Assembly: GCF_026151205.1 (NCBI RefSeq)
Contig: NC_087076.1
Location: 20,081,919 to 20,145,918, forward strand
Reading direction: 5' to 3'
DNA length: 64,000 bases
Source of the DNA: Bolinopsis microptera
Lineage: Eukaryota > Ctenophora > Tentaculata > Lobata > Bolinopsidae
Position numbers and translations under genes: made by a program. This document shows, in pieces, positions 13,500 to 28,211 of this stretch (its first letter is position 1; every line of letters begins with the position of its first letter). The notes beneath the pieces are model-generated. The model was not told where the DNA came from and ran no database searches. It saw only the letters and a program-made list of their open reading frames with translations.

Positions 13500-15504
13500 T
13501 CCGGACTAAGTCCGATCATACTCAGAAAACCCCCCTCCATAATCCCATCCCTGTCCCGCTTCAGGGTTCGCAGTTTCCAGCTTTAGAGTTTGTCCCAACT
13601 TCCTTCATAACATAGACAAGTGCTTGATCTTGGTCGGCCTTGCTGTGCTCTACCGTGCGTAGGTTCCATAAGACTAAATCACTGGCAAGTAGCTCAGGAT
13701 GTCGGACCAGAGTCCCGCCATTTTTTAATCTCCATCTTCGTAACTTTGTTTGAACAGCCTTGGGAGCTACCAATACCAAGTTCTATTGCTGACCTGTCCT
13801 TCCATGAATACCCAGCACCATACCAACATCTTTAGTGAGTATGTCCCCGTCCAAACCTTTTCTCTCTTGACAGCCTTTGTCAGTGTCCGCGAACAGGTTT
13901 CTGAACCCGGTAAGCATTACAGATTCACAAGCCGCTATGACAATCTAATCTTAGGCTATCTTTGAAGTTTTGGATTTCCAGATTCCTCAGTCTATGTAGG
14001 GCAACCCCACGCTTTTCCCTTTCTAACCCTTATCTCCCTATCTGTGCTCTCATCCAGGAGCCTAAGTAGATAAATCAATCTACATTTTCTATGGCTTTAC
14101 CCCGGATCGACTTTGTAGGTCGCTAGATCGATCCCCATATTACTGTGTCAGAACTTGGTCTTGCCTTCGAATTTATGTGAAGTCCCCACGCTTGCTGCGC
14201 CGATTCCTACTCTGAGCAGGAACTCTGTTAGCCTTGTCCAGTCCTCAGATATAAGTGCTATATCAATCTGCAAAGTCCACATCGGTGATGATCATTGGGC
14301 CCCACTCTGCTGCTTTTCTACGTTCGAGGGGGAAGTCCCAAGTCGCTCCCATGCATCGCTATGGCTTTGCCTCATACAGTAGTCGATGACCTATTGCAAA
14401 AGAGTAAGGTGCTAAGGTAATCACCCTGTAACACACCTGCAAGTATACTCGAAACATTCATTTCTCCGTCTGGGGGGGGGGAAGTTAGGACATTGGAGGC
14501 CTTGGTCGTCTCGTACATGACCTATAAGCTGCACATTTTGACTGGAATGCCGTAAGCTTCTAGAATCTTTAGCATTTTCCCACGATGTACACTTCGAAAG
14601 CCTTCTTAAAGTCTATAAATGTCAGAACAGCTGGCAGTTTCCGACTCTTGACACCCTTCTATAAGACGTCTCAGTACCAATATCTGTTGAGTTTGTTGAC
14701 CTTTCCAGGTCAGAATCCAATCTGGTTTCTACGCAGAATTTGTCCGATCTTCTGGCTTCAACCGGTTTAGAACCATCTTGTTTAGAGACTTGGCAACTAA
14801 GGATGACAAGCTTATTCCCCGATAGTTTCATTGGTTCGCTAAGGTCCCCTTCTTTGGAATTGGGTATGATGTTGGCAGTATGACCATTGTCTGGTTTCCT
14901 CACCTTTCAATAAGCAATGTTACAGTAATCTAAACAATTTGATCAAGGTCGCATCGTTTTAACCTACTGGGCTATGTTGTCGTCACCACCATGCTTTTCC
15001 CTTCCTTATGTCTGGACTTTGCTTTTCCTTACTCTCCAACGTAAACGGTCTTCCGATATTCAATGTGGTGGACTGAGATCAATATCCTCTTCCCGTTCTC
15101 TACCGTCGTGGTGAGCCGAGAAAGTAGCAAAATCATCGCGTCCTTCCATTTCTGAACCCTTTCCGTGGGTGAGTTTCCCTTGAATTAGCCAGTAATATGA
15201 TGAGCTTTAAACTGGATCTTGTTGATCATGGCCAGCTTTTAGCATGTCTCCCCCCTGCCAACTTGCTTCCTCCAGTTCCCGGGCCTGCCCCTCCAGCAGG
15301 TGCTCTTTGGCTGCTTGATAAGCGATCGCCTAGCTTACTGTTTGCCTCATTGAACAGCTATACGGTTGACTTCTGTAGCATCTGAGTGGTATTTTATGCT
15401 ACATTCCCTCAGCTTTCAGCCTGGCAATCTCAACACTTGGAGTCCGCTGAATTTTACATCTTTTCTTTTTCTCCTTTTCAGGTAGTAAAAGTCGAGAATT
15501 GTCC
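13500..15504 (-). mobile_element. LINE RT segment, copy 5
   Basis: Readable pieces: LLASDLVLWN in the C-terminal block (13561-13779) and SKEGDLSEPM near 14840. A 10-G run (14472-14481) interrupts the region coding the stretch before LFEILAG. An extra base sits inside the FADD codons near 14265. Confidence 0.9.
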
Positions 15505-16466
15505 TACTACCACTTGAAAACTAACATTTATCAGGTTCTGCGCCCACAACACTGAACTAATCATTTAGTCAGTTACGCGCCACTACCACTGACCTACCAT
15601 TTATCAGGTACACGCCACTAACCACTGAACTAACTACCATTTATCAGGGTACGACGCCACTACCACAGAACTAACATTAAATCAGATTATGCGCCCACTA
15701 ACCACTTAACTAAACATTTATCAGGTTATGCGCCACTACCACTGAACTACCATTTAATCAGGTTACGCGCCACAGGCCACCTACCACTGAACTAACATTT
15801 AACAGTTATGCGCCACTACCACTGAACTAACATTTATCAGGTTAATGCGCCACTACCCACTGAACTAACATTTTATCAGGATAGGCGCCACTAACCTGAA
15901 CTAACAATTATCCAGGTTACGCGCCACTACACTGAACTAACCATTAATCAGGTTATCGCAGCCACTACCACGAACTAACATTATCAGGTTACTGCGCCAC
16001 TACCACTGAACTAACATATTATCAGGTTACGGCACCACTTACCACTGAACTAACAATTATCAGGTTATTCGCCACGAACCACTGAACTAACATTATCAGT
16101 TATGCGCCACTACCACTGAACTCATACATTTATCCGTTACGAGCGCCACGACCACTGAACATAACAATTATCAGGTTACGGCGCCACTACACTGAACAAA
16201 CATTTATCAGGTTTTGCGCCACAACCACTGAACTAACATTTATCAGTATACGCCACAACCACTGAACTAACATTTATCAGTAACGCGCCACTAACCACTG
16301 AACTAACATTTTATTCCGGTTATGCGACACTACCACTGAACTAAACATTTATCAGTATGCGTCACAACACTGGAACTACCAATTATCAGTTTATTATTTA
16401 TGCGCCACTACCTTCTGAACTACCAATTTATCAGGTTATCTGCCACTACCACAACTACTACTATGG
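15505..16466. repeat. 36-bp minisatellite block 6
   Basis: Long variant monomer caggcca at 15773-15779, 268 bp in. Near its right end there is a small private insertion (tttattatt, about 16390-16400). Confidence 0.95.
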
Positions 16467-18467
16467 TCGGAGCTAAGTCCGATCTATCGCCAGAAAACCC
16501 CCACCATATATCCCTGTCCCGCATCAGGGTTTCGCAGTTCCCTCTTTAGATTTGTCCCAACTTCGCTGCAGTAACATAAGACAATGTATCTATCTTTGTC
16601 TTGGGTCGGCCTTGCTGTGCTCTAAAACCGTGCGAAGGTTCCATAAAGTAACTAAATCACTGGCATAGCTCAGATGTTCGGATGCAAGTTCCCGCCATTT
16701 TTATCTCCAGCTTCGTAACTTGTTTGACAGCCTTGGAGGCTACATATCAAAGTTATATTAGCTGACCTTGTCCTACCATGAGATACCCAGCACCATAACG
16801 CAACATTCTTTGTTGTATGTCCGCCAAACTTTTCTCTTGAGCATTATGTCAGTGTCCAAGTTTCTGATCCGATAGCAGTACTGATTCACAGCCCTTATGA
16901 ACAATCTAATCTTTAGGCTCTTTGAGAGTTTGGATTTCACAAATATCCTTCAGTCTAATGAGGGGCACGCCCACCTTTTTCCTTTTCTAACCCTTAGCTC
17001 CTATCTGTGCACTCAATCCAGAGCCTAAGTAGATGAAATCATCTACATTTACTATGGCTTCCCCGTATCGAACTTTGTAGTCCGCTAGATCGATCCTCCA
17101 TATTCATGTCAAGACCTTGGCTTTGCCTTCGTTATGTGTAAGTCCCACGCTTGCTGCCCGCCGATTCTACTCTCAGCAGGATTCTCGTTACCTTGCCATA
17201 GTCCTCAATATATATTGCTTATATCATCTGCAAAGTCCCCCATCGGTGATTATCTTGGCCCCACTCTTCTCTTTTCTAGCGTTCCGAGGGTGAGTCCAAG
17301 TCGCCACAAGCCTCCATCCGCCTAGGCTGCCTCATACGAGTCCGATGAACTATATGCAAAGAGGTAAGGTGCTAAGGTATCACCCTGTAACACACACCTG
17401 CAATTAATCTCGAACAATTCATTTCATTCTCCTCTGGAGTTAGACTTTGGCCAAAGTCTTCATTCCTCGTACATGAGCCAATAAGCGCTGCCCGATTTTG
17501 ACTGGAATGCCGTAAGCTTCTAGAATCTTTAGAATTTCCCACGATGTACACTGTCGAAAGCCTTCTTAAATCTATAAATGCGAACAGCTGGCATTCCCGA
17601 CACTTTGACACCCTCTATAAGACTCTCAGTACCATATCTTGTGTGTTGACACTACCTGGGCTGAATCCCATTCTGGTTTCTACCAGAATGTCCTCGATTT
17701 CTCTGGCTATCAAACCGAGCTTTATAAACCACTTGTTTAAGACTTGGCAACTATGGATGACACTTAATCCCCGATAGTTTCATTGGTTCGCTAAGGTCGC
17801 CCTTCTTGGAATTGGTATGAGGTTATGGCAGTTGAACCATTGGCTGGCTTCTCACCTTTCAAATAGAGCATTGTTACAGACATCTAAGACAATTTCGATC
17901 AAGGTCGCATCCGATTTTTAAGACTTCTGGGCTATGTGTTCGTCAAACCCCATGCATTCCCTTCCTTTATGCTGGACTTTTGCTTCCTGTACTCATACCA
18001 ACTAAACGTTCTGTTCCGATAATTCAGAGGTGGGTGACTGGACAATATCCTCTTCCGCGTTACACTACCGTCGGTGGTGACCAGAAGAGTAGCAAAAAGT
18101 CCTTCCATTTTCTGAACCCTTTCCGTTTGTGATTTTCCGTGATTTTGCCAGTATAGATGGAGCTTTAACCTTGAGCTTGTTGACCATGGTCCAGCTTTTA
18201 AGCATGTCATGCCACTTGCCCACTTGCTTCCTCCAGTTCCGGACCTGCCCCTCCAGCAGGGAGCTCTTGGGCTGCTTGAATAAGACGCCTAGCTTCTTTT
18301 TTTGCCCACTTGAACAGCTATTCACGGTTGATCTTCTGTATCTTCTGAGTGGTAATTTTTATGCTACATTCCTCAGTTCACCTGGCAATCTCAGACACTT
18401 GAGTCGCGAGATTTTACATCTTTTCTTTATTCCTCCTTTTCAGGTAGTAAAAGTTCGAGAGTTGACG
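16467..18467 (-). mobile_element. LINE RT segment, copy 6
   Basis: The FADD catalytic codons are intact at 17223-17234. Readable pieces in the N-terminal linker are TERVQK and LFATLL, with EYRKQKSSIKEG nearby (17932-18210). The 5' edge next to the minisatellite reads gttgacgact instead of gttgtcctact. Confidence 0.92.
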
Positions 18468-19409
18468 ACTACCACTGAACAACATTTATCAGGTTATGCC
18501 CACTACCACTGAACAAACATTTATCAGGTTACCGCGCACTACCTACTGAACAACCATTTATCAGGTTACACGCCACTACCACTGAACTACCATTTATCAG
18601 TTACCGCCACTACCACTGAACTAACATTTATCAGGTTATGGCGCCCCTACCACGAACTACACATTATCAGGTATGCGCCATTACCACTGAACTTACCATT
18701 TATCAGCTTATCCGCCACACAGGCCACTACCACTGAACAAACATTTATCAGTTATGCGCCACTACCTGAAACTGAACAGTTATACAGGTATGAGCGCCAC
18801 GACCACTGAACTAACATTTTCCAGGAATCGCCCGCCACTACCAGCTGAACTAACATTTATCAGGTTACGCGCCACTACCACTGAACTAAAAATAATCAGT
18901 TAACTCGCCACTAACCACTGAACTAACATTTTAATCAGGTTATAGCGCCACGATCCACTGAACTAACATTTATCAGTTACAGCACCACTTACCACTGAAA
19001 CTCTAACATTTATCACAGGTTAGCGCCACTACCACTGAACAACATTTATCAGGTTAGCGCCACTACCACTGAACTAACATTTATCAGGTTACGCGCCACT
19101 ACCACTGAACTAACATTTATCAGGTTTACGCGCCACTACCACAGCACTAACATTTATCAGTTATCGCCATCTACCCTGAATCTAACATTTTATCAGGTTA
19201 TGCGCCACTTACACTGAAACTAACATTTATCCAGTACGCGCCACTACCACAGAACTAACATTTATACAGTTAATGCCGACACTACCACTGAACTACATTT
19301 ATCATGTTATTCTCACAACCACTGAACTTACTCCATTTATCAGTTATGCGCCATACTCTCTGAACTACCATTTAATCAGGTAATCTGACACAACCCTACT
19401 ACTACTATG
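18468..19409. repeat. 36-bp minisatellite block 7
   Basis: Long variant monomer caggcca at 18720-18726, 252 bp in. Confidence 0.95.
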
Positions 19410-21375
19410 ACGGAGCTAAGCTCGATCTACGCCAGAAAACCCCCTCCAATATCCCAGTCCCGCAATCAGGGTTCGAGTTCCTCTTTAGAGTTGTCCCAAC
19501 TGTCTTCAGTAACATAGACAAGAAGCTTTTCTTGTCGGCCTTGCTGTGGCTCTACCGTCGAGGGTTCCCATAAGACAATTCACTGCAAGAACTTCATATG
19601 CGGATTGCAGTGTCCCGGCCATTTTTAATCTCCTGCTCGTAACTTGTTTGACAGCCTTGGAGGCTACCATACAAAGTTATATATGCTGACCTTGTCCTTC
19701 CATAGAGATACCCAGCACATAACGCAACAACTTTGTGTATGTCCCGGTCCAAACTTTCTCTTGAAAGCCTTTGTATGTCCAGGTTTCTGATCCGTAAGCA
19801 GTACGATTCACAAGCCGCTAGACAATCTAATCTTATGCACTTTGAGAGTTTTGGATTCCTGATATCCTTCAGTCTATGTAGGGGCACCCCACGCGTTTTC
19901 CCTTTCAAACCCCTTAACTCCTATCTGTGGCGCTCTCAATCCAGAGCTAAGTAGATGAAATTCATCTACATTTCTATGGCTTCCCGGATCGACTTTGTAG
20001 GTCGCTAGATCGATCCTCCTATTCAGTGTCATGACCTATGGTCTTGCCTCGTTATGTGTAGTCCCACGCTTGCTGCCGCCGATTCTACTCTGAGCAGGAA
20101 CTCGATTTAGCCTTGTCCATTTCTCAGATTATATGTGCTATATCATCTGCAAAGGCCACATCGGTGTTGAATCTTGGGGCCACTCTATCTGCTTTTTTTA
20201 CGTTCGTGGGTGATCAAGTCGCTCCGCATCATCGCCTATGCATGCCTCAAACAGTAGTCGAAGACTATTGCAAAGAGGTTAAGTTCTAATGTATCCCCTG
20301 TATACCCACCTGCAAAGATATCTCGAACAATTCAGTTTCTCCGTCTGGAGTTTAGGACTTTGGCCATTGTCTTCTCGTAACATGACCGTATAAGCGGCAA
20401 CATTTTGACTGAATGCCGTAAGCTTCTAAATCTTTAGCATTTTCCACGATGTACAACTGTCGAAAGCCTTCTTAAAGTCTATAAATGTCAGAACAGCTGG
20501 CATTTTCCGACTCTTGACACCCTCGTTATAAACGTCTCAGTACCAATATCTGTTTTGATTGTTGACCTTCCTGGTCTGAATCATTCAGGTTTCAACGCGA
20601 ATAGTCTCCGATTTCTGGCTTCAAACCGTTTCGGAACCATCTTTTTAGAGACTTGGCAACTAGGGATGACAAAGCTTATTCCCCCATAGTTTCATTGTTC
20701 GCTAAGGTCGCCCTTCTTGGAATTGGTAAGATGTAGCAGTTGACCATTGGTCTGGTTTCTCACGCTTCAATAAGCATTGTTACAGAAGTCTAAGACAAAT
20801 TGATCAAGGTCGCAGCAATCGTTTTAAGACTTCTGGGCTATGTATTGTCGTCCCACCTCCAGGCTTCCCTCCTTTATGCTGGACTGTTGCATTTCCCTGT
20901 ACTCATCCAACGTAACGGTTCTGTATCCGAATTCAGAGGTGGTGGATCTGGATCAACTATCCTCTCCGCGTTCTCCTACCGTCGGTGGTGACCGAGAAGA
21001 AGCAAAAATAGGATCCCTTCCATTTCTGACCCTTTTCCGTTGGTGATTTTCCCCTTGATTTTGCCATATATGATGGAGCTTACCTGTGATCTTGTTGATC
21101 ATGGTCAGCTTTTAGCATGTCAGCCCTGCCAACGTGTCTTCCTCCATTCCCGGACTGCCCCTCCACAGGTGCTCTTTGGCGCTTGATAAGCATCGCCTAG
21201 CTTCTGTTTGCCCACTAGAACAGCAAATCGGTTTCTTCGGTAGCAATCTGAGTGGATTTTATGCTACATTCCCTCAGTCTTCACCTGGCAATCTCAACAC
21301 TTGGAGTCGCTGAAAAGTTTTTACATCTTTTTCTTTTTCTCCTTTTCCCATGTAGTAAAAGTCGAGAAGTTGTCC
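19410..21375 (-). mobile_element. LINE RT segment, copy 7
   Basis: FADD codons intact at 20142-20153. LHRLKDI, AACES and ITLYGSL are readable in the post-palm region (19594-19908). The unit landmark at 20553 reads tgattgttgacc, lacking bases seen in the majority. Confidence 0.92.
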
Positions 21376-22331
21376 TACACCACTGAACTAACATTTATCA
21401 GGTTTATGCGCCACTACCACTGATCTATCATATATCAGTTACTCGCGCCACTACCACTGAACTAACCATTTATCAGGTTAAACGCCACTACCACTGAACT
21501 ACCATTTATCAGGTTACCCGCCACTACCACTGAACTACCATTTATCATGTTCTGCGCCACTTCACCACTGAACTAACATTTGTTATCAGGTTATGCGACC
21601 ACTAACACATGAACTACCAGTTATCAGTTACTGCGCCACAGGCCACTACCACAGAACTAAACATTTATCAGGTTTATGCGCCACTACCACGTACAAACAT
21701 TTATCATGGTTATGCGCCACAACCACTGAACTAACATTTATCAGGTAGCGCCACTACCACTGAACAAACATTTTATCAGTTACGCGCCACAACCACTGAA
21801 ACTAACATTAATCAGGTTACGCGCCCTACCACTGAACTAACGAATTTATCAGGTATGCGCCAACTACCACTGACAAACAATTACATGCTTACGCACCACT
21901 ACCACTGAACTAACATTATCAGGGTTATGCCCACATACCACTAGACTAACATTTATCAGGAGTTATGCGCCATCTACCACTGAACTAACCATTTACACAG
22001 GTTACTGCGCCACTACACTGAACTAACATGTTTATCAGGTTTCGCGCCACTACCTACTGAACGAACATATTATCAGGTTAGCGCCACTACCACTAACTAT
22101 ACATTTATCAGGTTATGACGCCCACTACCACTGAAACTAACATTATCAGGTTAACCGCCACTACCATCTGAACTAACAGTTTATATCAGAGTTATGGCGA
22201 CACAACCACTGACTAACATTTATCAGGTTATGCTCACCTACCATCTGAACTACCATTTATCAGGTTCTGCCGCCACAACTCTAGAACTACCATTTATCAG
22301 TTATCTGCCACTACCACTACTACTACTAATG
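21376..22331. repeat. 36-bp minisatellite block 8
   Basis: Long variant monomer caggcca at 21639-21645, 263 bp in. Ends in an uninterrupted actactactac tract. Confidence 0.95.
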
Positions 22332-24335
22332 TCGGAGCTAAGTCCGATCTACCCAGAAAACCCCCTCCATAAAATCCCTGTCCCGCATCAGGTTCGCAGT
22401 TCCTCTTTAGAGTTTGTCTCCCCAACTCTTCATAACATAGACAATACTTTGTCTTGTCGCCTTTGCTGTGCTCTAATCCGAGCGTAGGTCCCATAAGTAC
22501 TAAATCACTGGCAATAGCCAGGATGTCGGATGCAGTGTCCCGCCATTTTTACTCTCCTGCTTCGTAGACCAATTTATTGACTAGGCATGGGAGGCGTACC
22601 AAAAAAATTATTTTGCTGACCTTGTCCTTCCATGAGATATACCCAGCACCCTATAAAACGCAACATCTTTGTGTATGTCCCGTTCCAAACTTTTCTCTTG
22701 ACCTTTGGTCAGTGTCCAGGTTTCTGATCCGTAAGCAGTACTGTTCACAAGCGCTATGAACAATCTAAATCTTTAGGCTCTTTTGCGAGTTTGGATTTTC
22801 CAGATCACCTTCAGTCTATGTAGGGCAACCCACGCATTTCTTTCTAACCCTTATTCCCTATCTGTTCTCTCATCCAGGAGCCTAAGAAGATGAAATCATC
22901 TACATTTTCTATGGCTTCCCCGGGATCGACTTTGTAGGTCGCTAGATCGATCCTCCATATTCATGTCCTGACCTTGGTCTTTGCCTTTCGATTATGTGTA
23001 GTATCCCCACGCATGCTGCCCGCCGATTCCCAACCTGAGCAGGAACTCGTTAGCCTTGTCCATGTCCTCAAAGGATCAAAATAAATGTCTAAAACATCTG
23101 CAAAGTCCCACATCGGTGATGATCTTGGGACCCAACCCCTCTCAGCTTTTTTCTTACTTCGAGGTGAGTTCCAAGTCGCTCCGCATCATCGCCTATGGCT
23201 TGCCTCATACAGTAGTCGATTGACTATTGCAAAGAGGAAAGGTGCTAAGTATCACCCTTCACTCACCTGCAAGAACTCGACAATACAGATTTCTTCCGTC
23301 TGGAGTTAACTATGGCCATAGTCATCTCGTACAAGAGCCGTAAAAGCTGCACGATTTTGACTGAATGCGTAAAGCCTTCTAGAACATTAGCATTTTCCAC
23401 ATTACACTGTCGAACGCCATCTTAAAGTTCTATAATTACAGAACAGCTGGCAGTTTCCGACTCATGACACCCCTCTATAAGACGTCTCAGTACCAATATC
23501 TGTTGAGTTGTTGACCTACTGGTCTGAATCCATCTGTTTTCTTCTAACGCAGATTGTCTCGATTTTCTGGCTTCAACCGTGTAGAAGCCCATCATGTTTA
23601 GTAGACTTGGCAACAAGGGAAGAAACTTAATCCCGATGTTCATTGGTTCGCTAAGGTCGCCCTTCTTTGGAATTGGTAAGATGTTGGCTAGTTGACCATT
23701 GGTCTGGTATTCTCACCTTTCAATAGAGCATTTGATACAGAGTCTAAGACAATTTGATCACGTCGCATCGTTATAAGACTTCTGGGGCTATGTTATCGTC
23801 ACCGCCAATCTGCTTTCCCTTCCTTATGCAGGACTTTGCATTCCTAGACTCATGCCCCCCCAACGTAAACGGTGTCTGTTCCGATATTCAGAGGTGGGTG
23901 GACTGGATCAATATCCTCATCACGCGTTCTCTACCGTCCGGTGGTGAGCGAGAAAGTAGCAAATAGTCCTTCCATTTCTGAACCCTTTACTCCGATGGTG
24001 AGTTTCCCTTGATTTAGCCAGTATAATATGGACTTTACCTGTGATCTTGTTGATCATGGTCCACTTTTAGCATGTCTGCCCTGCCAACTTGCTTCCTCCA
24101 GTATCCCGACCGCCCCTCCAGCAGGTGCTCTTTGGCTGCTTGAATAAGCAACGAGCCTGGCGTTCCTGATTGCCTCTTGAACAGCTATTTTCTCGTTGGT
24201 CTTCTGTAGCAACGAGGTGTATTTTATGCTACATATCCCTCAGCTTCAGCCTGGCAAACTCAACACTTGATCCTGAGATTTTACATCTTTTCTTTTTTTC
24301 TCCTTTCAGGTAGTATAAGTGGCGAGAAGTTGTCC
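22332..24335 (-). mobile_element. LINE RT segment, copy 8
   Basis: RSTTQQILVLRRLIEG is fully readable near 23465-23515, the conserved stretch after NGFRPG. Around 23068-23095 the FADD side is disturbed by an irregular insertion (aaaggatcaaaataaatg). Confidence 0.9.
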
Positions 24336-25309
24336 TACTACCACTGAACTAACATTATCAGGATAATGACGCCACTACCACTGAGAACTACATTTATCAG
24401 GGTACGGCGCCACTACCACTGAACTACCATTTATCAGGTACACGCCACTACCACTAGAACTACTACCATTATCAGGGTAGGTTACACGCCACTACCACTG
24501 AACTAACATTTAGCAGGTTATGCGCCACTACCTCTGAACTCTAGACATTTATCAGGTTATGGACGCCACTACCACTGAACTACAATTTATCAGGTTACCC
24601 CCACAGCCACCACCACTGAACGAACATTTATCAGGTTATCGAGCCACTACCACTGAACTAAACATTGTTATCAGGTTATTGCGCCACTACCACTGAACCC
24701 AAACATGATATCAGGTTATGCGGCCACCACCACTGAAACTAACATTTATCAGGTTACCGCCACTACCACAGAACTAACATTAATCAGGTTTTTACGCGCC
24801 ACTGACCACTGAACTAACATTTATCAGGTTACGCCACTACCACTGAACTAAACAATTATCAGGTTAACTCACCACTACCACTGAACTAACATTTATCAGG
24901 TTATGCGCCACACCTACTGAACAAAACATTTATCAGTTATGCGCCATTACCACTGAACTACCATTTATCAAGGTTTACAGCTCCACTACCACTGAAACTA
25001 ACATTTATCAGGTTTACGCGCCACTACCACTGAACTAACATTTAGCAGGTTATGCGCCACTATACCCAACCTGAACTAACATTTAACAGGTTATGCGCCT
25101 ACTACCACTGACTAACAATTTCTCAGGTTGACGCGCCACTACCACCTGAACTAACATTTTATCAGGTTACGACACTACCACTGAACTAACATTTTATATC
25201 TGGTTATGCGTCACAAACCCACTGAACTAAACCATTATATCAGTTATCGCCACATACTCTGACTCCCATTTATCAGTTATCCTGCCACTACCACTACTAC
25301 TCTACTATG
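24336..25309. repeat. 36-bp minisatellite block 9
   Basis: Long variant monomer at 24604-24609 (cagcca), 268 bp in. Confidence 0.95.
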
Positions 25310-27277
25310 TCGGAGCTAAGTCCGATCTACGCCAGAAAAAACCCCCTCCATATATCCCTGTTCCGCATCAGGGTTCGCAGTACCTCTTAGAATTTTTACC
25401 CAAACTTCACTTCATACAATAGCCACGTAACTTTGTCTTGGTCCGCTTGCGTGCTCCTACCGTGCTAGGTTTATCCCATAAGACTAAACACTGGAAAGTA
25501 GCTCTAGGATGTCGATGCAGTGTCCCGCCATTTTTAATCTCCTCTCGTAACTTGTTTGACAGCCTTGGGAGGCTACCATACAAAGTTATATGCTGACCTT
25601 GTCCTTCCATGAGATAACCCAAAACCATACGCAACACTTTGTGTATGTCCCGTCCAAACTTTTCTCTGAGCCTTTGTCAGTGTCCAGGTTTCTGATCCGA
25701 GAACAGTACTGATTCACAAGCCGCTATGAACATCTAATCTTTTAAGGCTCTTTGAGAGTTTGGATTTCCAATATCCTTCAGTCTATGTAGGGCACCCCAC
25801 GCTTTTCCTTCTAACCCTTATCTCCCTATCTGTGCTCTCAATCCAGAGCCTAAGTAGAGAAGATCATCTACATTTTCTATGGCTTCCCCTGATCGACATG
25901 TGTCGCTAGAATCATCCTCCCATATTCAGTGTCCATGACTTGTCTTGCCTTCGTTTAATGGTAGTCCCCACGCGTGCTGCCGCGAAACTCAACTCAACAG
26001 GGACTCGTTAGCCCTTGTCCATGTCCCAGATATAAGTGCATAATCAACTAGCAAAGTCCCCATCGTGATGATCTTGGGCCCCACTCTTTCTGCTTTTCTA
26101 CGATTTCGAGGGTGAGTCAACAAGTCGCTCGCATCCATCGCCTTTGCTTGCCTCATACAGTAGTCGATGACTATTGCAAAGAGGTAAGTGCTATAGGTAT
26201 CACCCGTAACACACCTGCATTTTATCTCGAACAATTCAGTTACTCCGTCTGGATTATGGAGGACGTTTTGTGCCATTGTCCTTCTCGTACATGACCGTAT
26301 AAGCTGCACGATTTGACTGCTTGCCGTAAGCTCTAAACTTTAGCATTTTCCCACGAGTACACACTGTCGAAAGCTTCTAAAAGTCTATAAATGTCAGACA
26401 GCTTGGCAGTATTCCCGACTCTGAACACCCGCTAAAACTTCCCCTCATTACCATATCTGTTGAGGTTGTATTGACTTCCTGGTCTAGAATCCATTCTGAT
26501 TCTAACTCAGAATTGTCTCGATTTCGCTTCAACCGGTTTAGAACCATCTTGTTTAGAGACCTTGGCAACTAGGGATGACAAGCTTATTCCCATAGTTTCA
26601 TATGGTTCGCTAAGGTCGCCCTTCTTTGGAATTGGTATGAAGTTGGAAGTTGCCATTTAGGTCTGGTTTCACACCTTACAATAGAGCATTGTTACAGTAA
26701 GTCTAAGACAATTTGATCAAGGTCGCATCGTTTTTAAGACTTCTGGGTCTATTTTGTCGACACCCCATGCTTTCCCTTCCTTTATGCTAGAGACTTTGCT
26801 TCCTGTACTCATCCAACGTAAACGTTCTGTTCCGATATTCAGAGGTGGGTGGACTGATCAATACCTCTTCCGCGTTCTCTACCGTCGGTGGAGAGCCCGA
26901 GAAGAGTAGCAAAATAGTCCTTCCATTTCTGAACCCTTTCCTGTTGGTAGTTTCCCTTGATTTCGCCAGTATATGATGGAGTTACCTGTGATCTTGTATC
27001 ATGCCAGCTTTTTAGCATGTCTGGCCCTGCCAACTTGCTTCCTCCCATTCCAGGACCTGCCCCTCCACATTGTGCACTTGCTGCTTGATAAGCATCGCCT
27101 AGCTTCTGTTTGCCTCTTGAACAGCTATTCGTCGGTTGTCTCTTGTACATCTGAGTGTATTTTATGCTACATTCCCCTCAGCTTCAGCCTGGCAATCCTC
27201 AACACTTGGAGTCCGCTGAATTTTTACATCTTTCTATCTTATCCCATTTCAGGTATAAAAAAGTCGAAAGTTGTCCC
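25310..27277 (-). mobile_element. LINE RT segment, copy 9 (best-readable palm)
   Basis: This is the copy where the RT identity is easiest to see. On the minus strand, 25989-26309 reads TELFEI, TGDT, YLFAIVIDYCMRQA and GPKIIT in order. This is the RT block with GDT-x(4)-LFAIV that precedes the FADD palm motif, whose own codons are broken by an extra base near 26050. ITLYGSLPRLSNKL (25407-25637) is the C-terminal block. SLNKMVLNRLKRN (26377-26568) lies before the GFRPGR motif. The N-terminal linker is at 26839-27150. Family knowledge: these blocks belong to LINE reverse transcriptases, which copy their own RNA at a nicked target. This segment has no nuclease to make the nick. Confidence 0.94.
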
Positions 27278-28211
27278 TACTACCACTGAACTAACATTTA
27301 TCAGGTTATCGCCACTACCACTGAACTAACATTTACTCAGGTTACGCCCACTACCAACTGAACAACCATTTATCAGGTTACAACGCCACTACCAACTGAA
27401 CTACCATTTATCAGGTTTACACGCCACACCACTGAACTAACATTATCATGTAATCGCCACTAACCACTGAACTATACATTTATCAGGGGGAGGTTATGCG
27501 CCACTACCACAGAACTACCATTTTAACAGGTTACGCGCCCACAGGCCTTACCACTGAACTAACATTTTATCAGTTATGCGCCACTAACCACTGAACATAA
27601 CATTTATCAGGTTATGGCGCCACTACCACTGAACTAAACATTTATCAGGTTATGCCCACTACCACTGGAACTAACCTTTATCAGGTTACGCCCACTACCA
27701 CCTGAACTAACATAATCTGGTTACGCGCCACTACACTGAACTAACATTTATCAGTTATTGCGCCACTACCACTGAACTAACATTTCTCAGGTTACGCACC
27801 AGCTACCACTGAACTAACATTTATCAGGTTAACGCCACCTACCATGAACTAACATTTATCATTAAGCGCCACTGCCACTAAAACTAACATTTAACATGTT
27901 ACCGCACTACCACAGAACTACATTTATCAGGTACGCGCCAATACCACTGAACTAACTTTATCAGGATTATGCGCCACTACCCACTGATCTAACATTTATC
28001 AGGTTATGCGCCACTACCACTGAACTAACATTTATCAGTTACGCGCCACTACCACAGAACTAACATTTATCAGGTTATGCGACACAACACTGAACTAACA
28101 TTTAACAGGTTATGCGTCACAACCACTGAACTACCATTTAACAGGTTATTCGCCCCTACCTCTGACTACCATGTATCAGTGATACTGCCACTAACCACTA
28201 CTACGACTATG
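27278..28211. repeat. 36-bp minisatellite block 10
   Basis: Long variant monomer at 27542-27547 (caggcc), 264 bp in. The preceding monomer has a private gggga insertion near 27487. Confidence 0.95.
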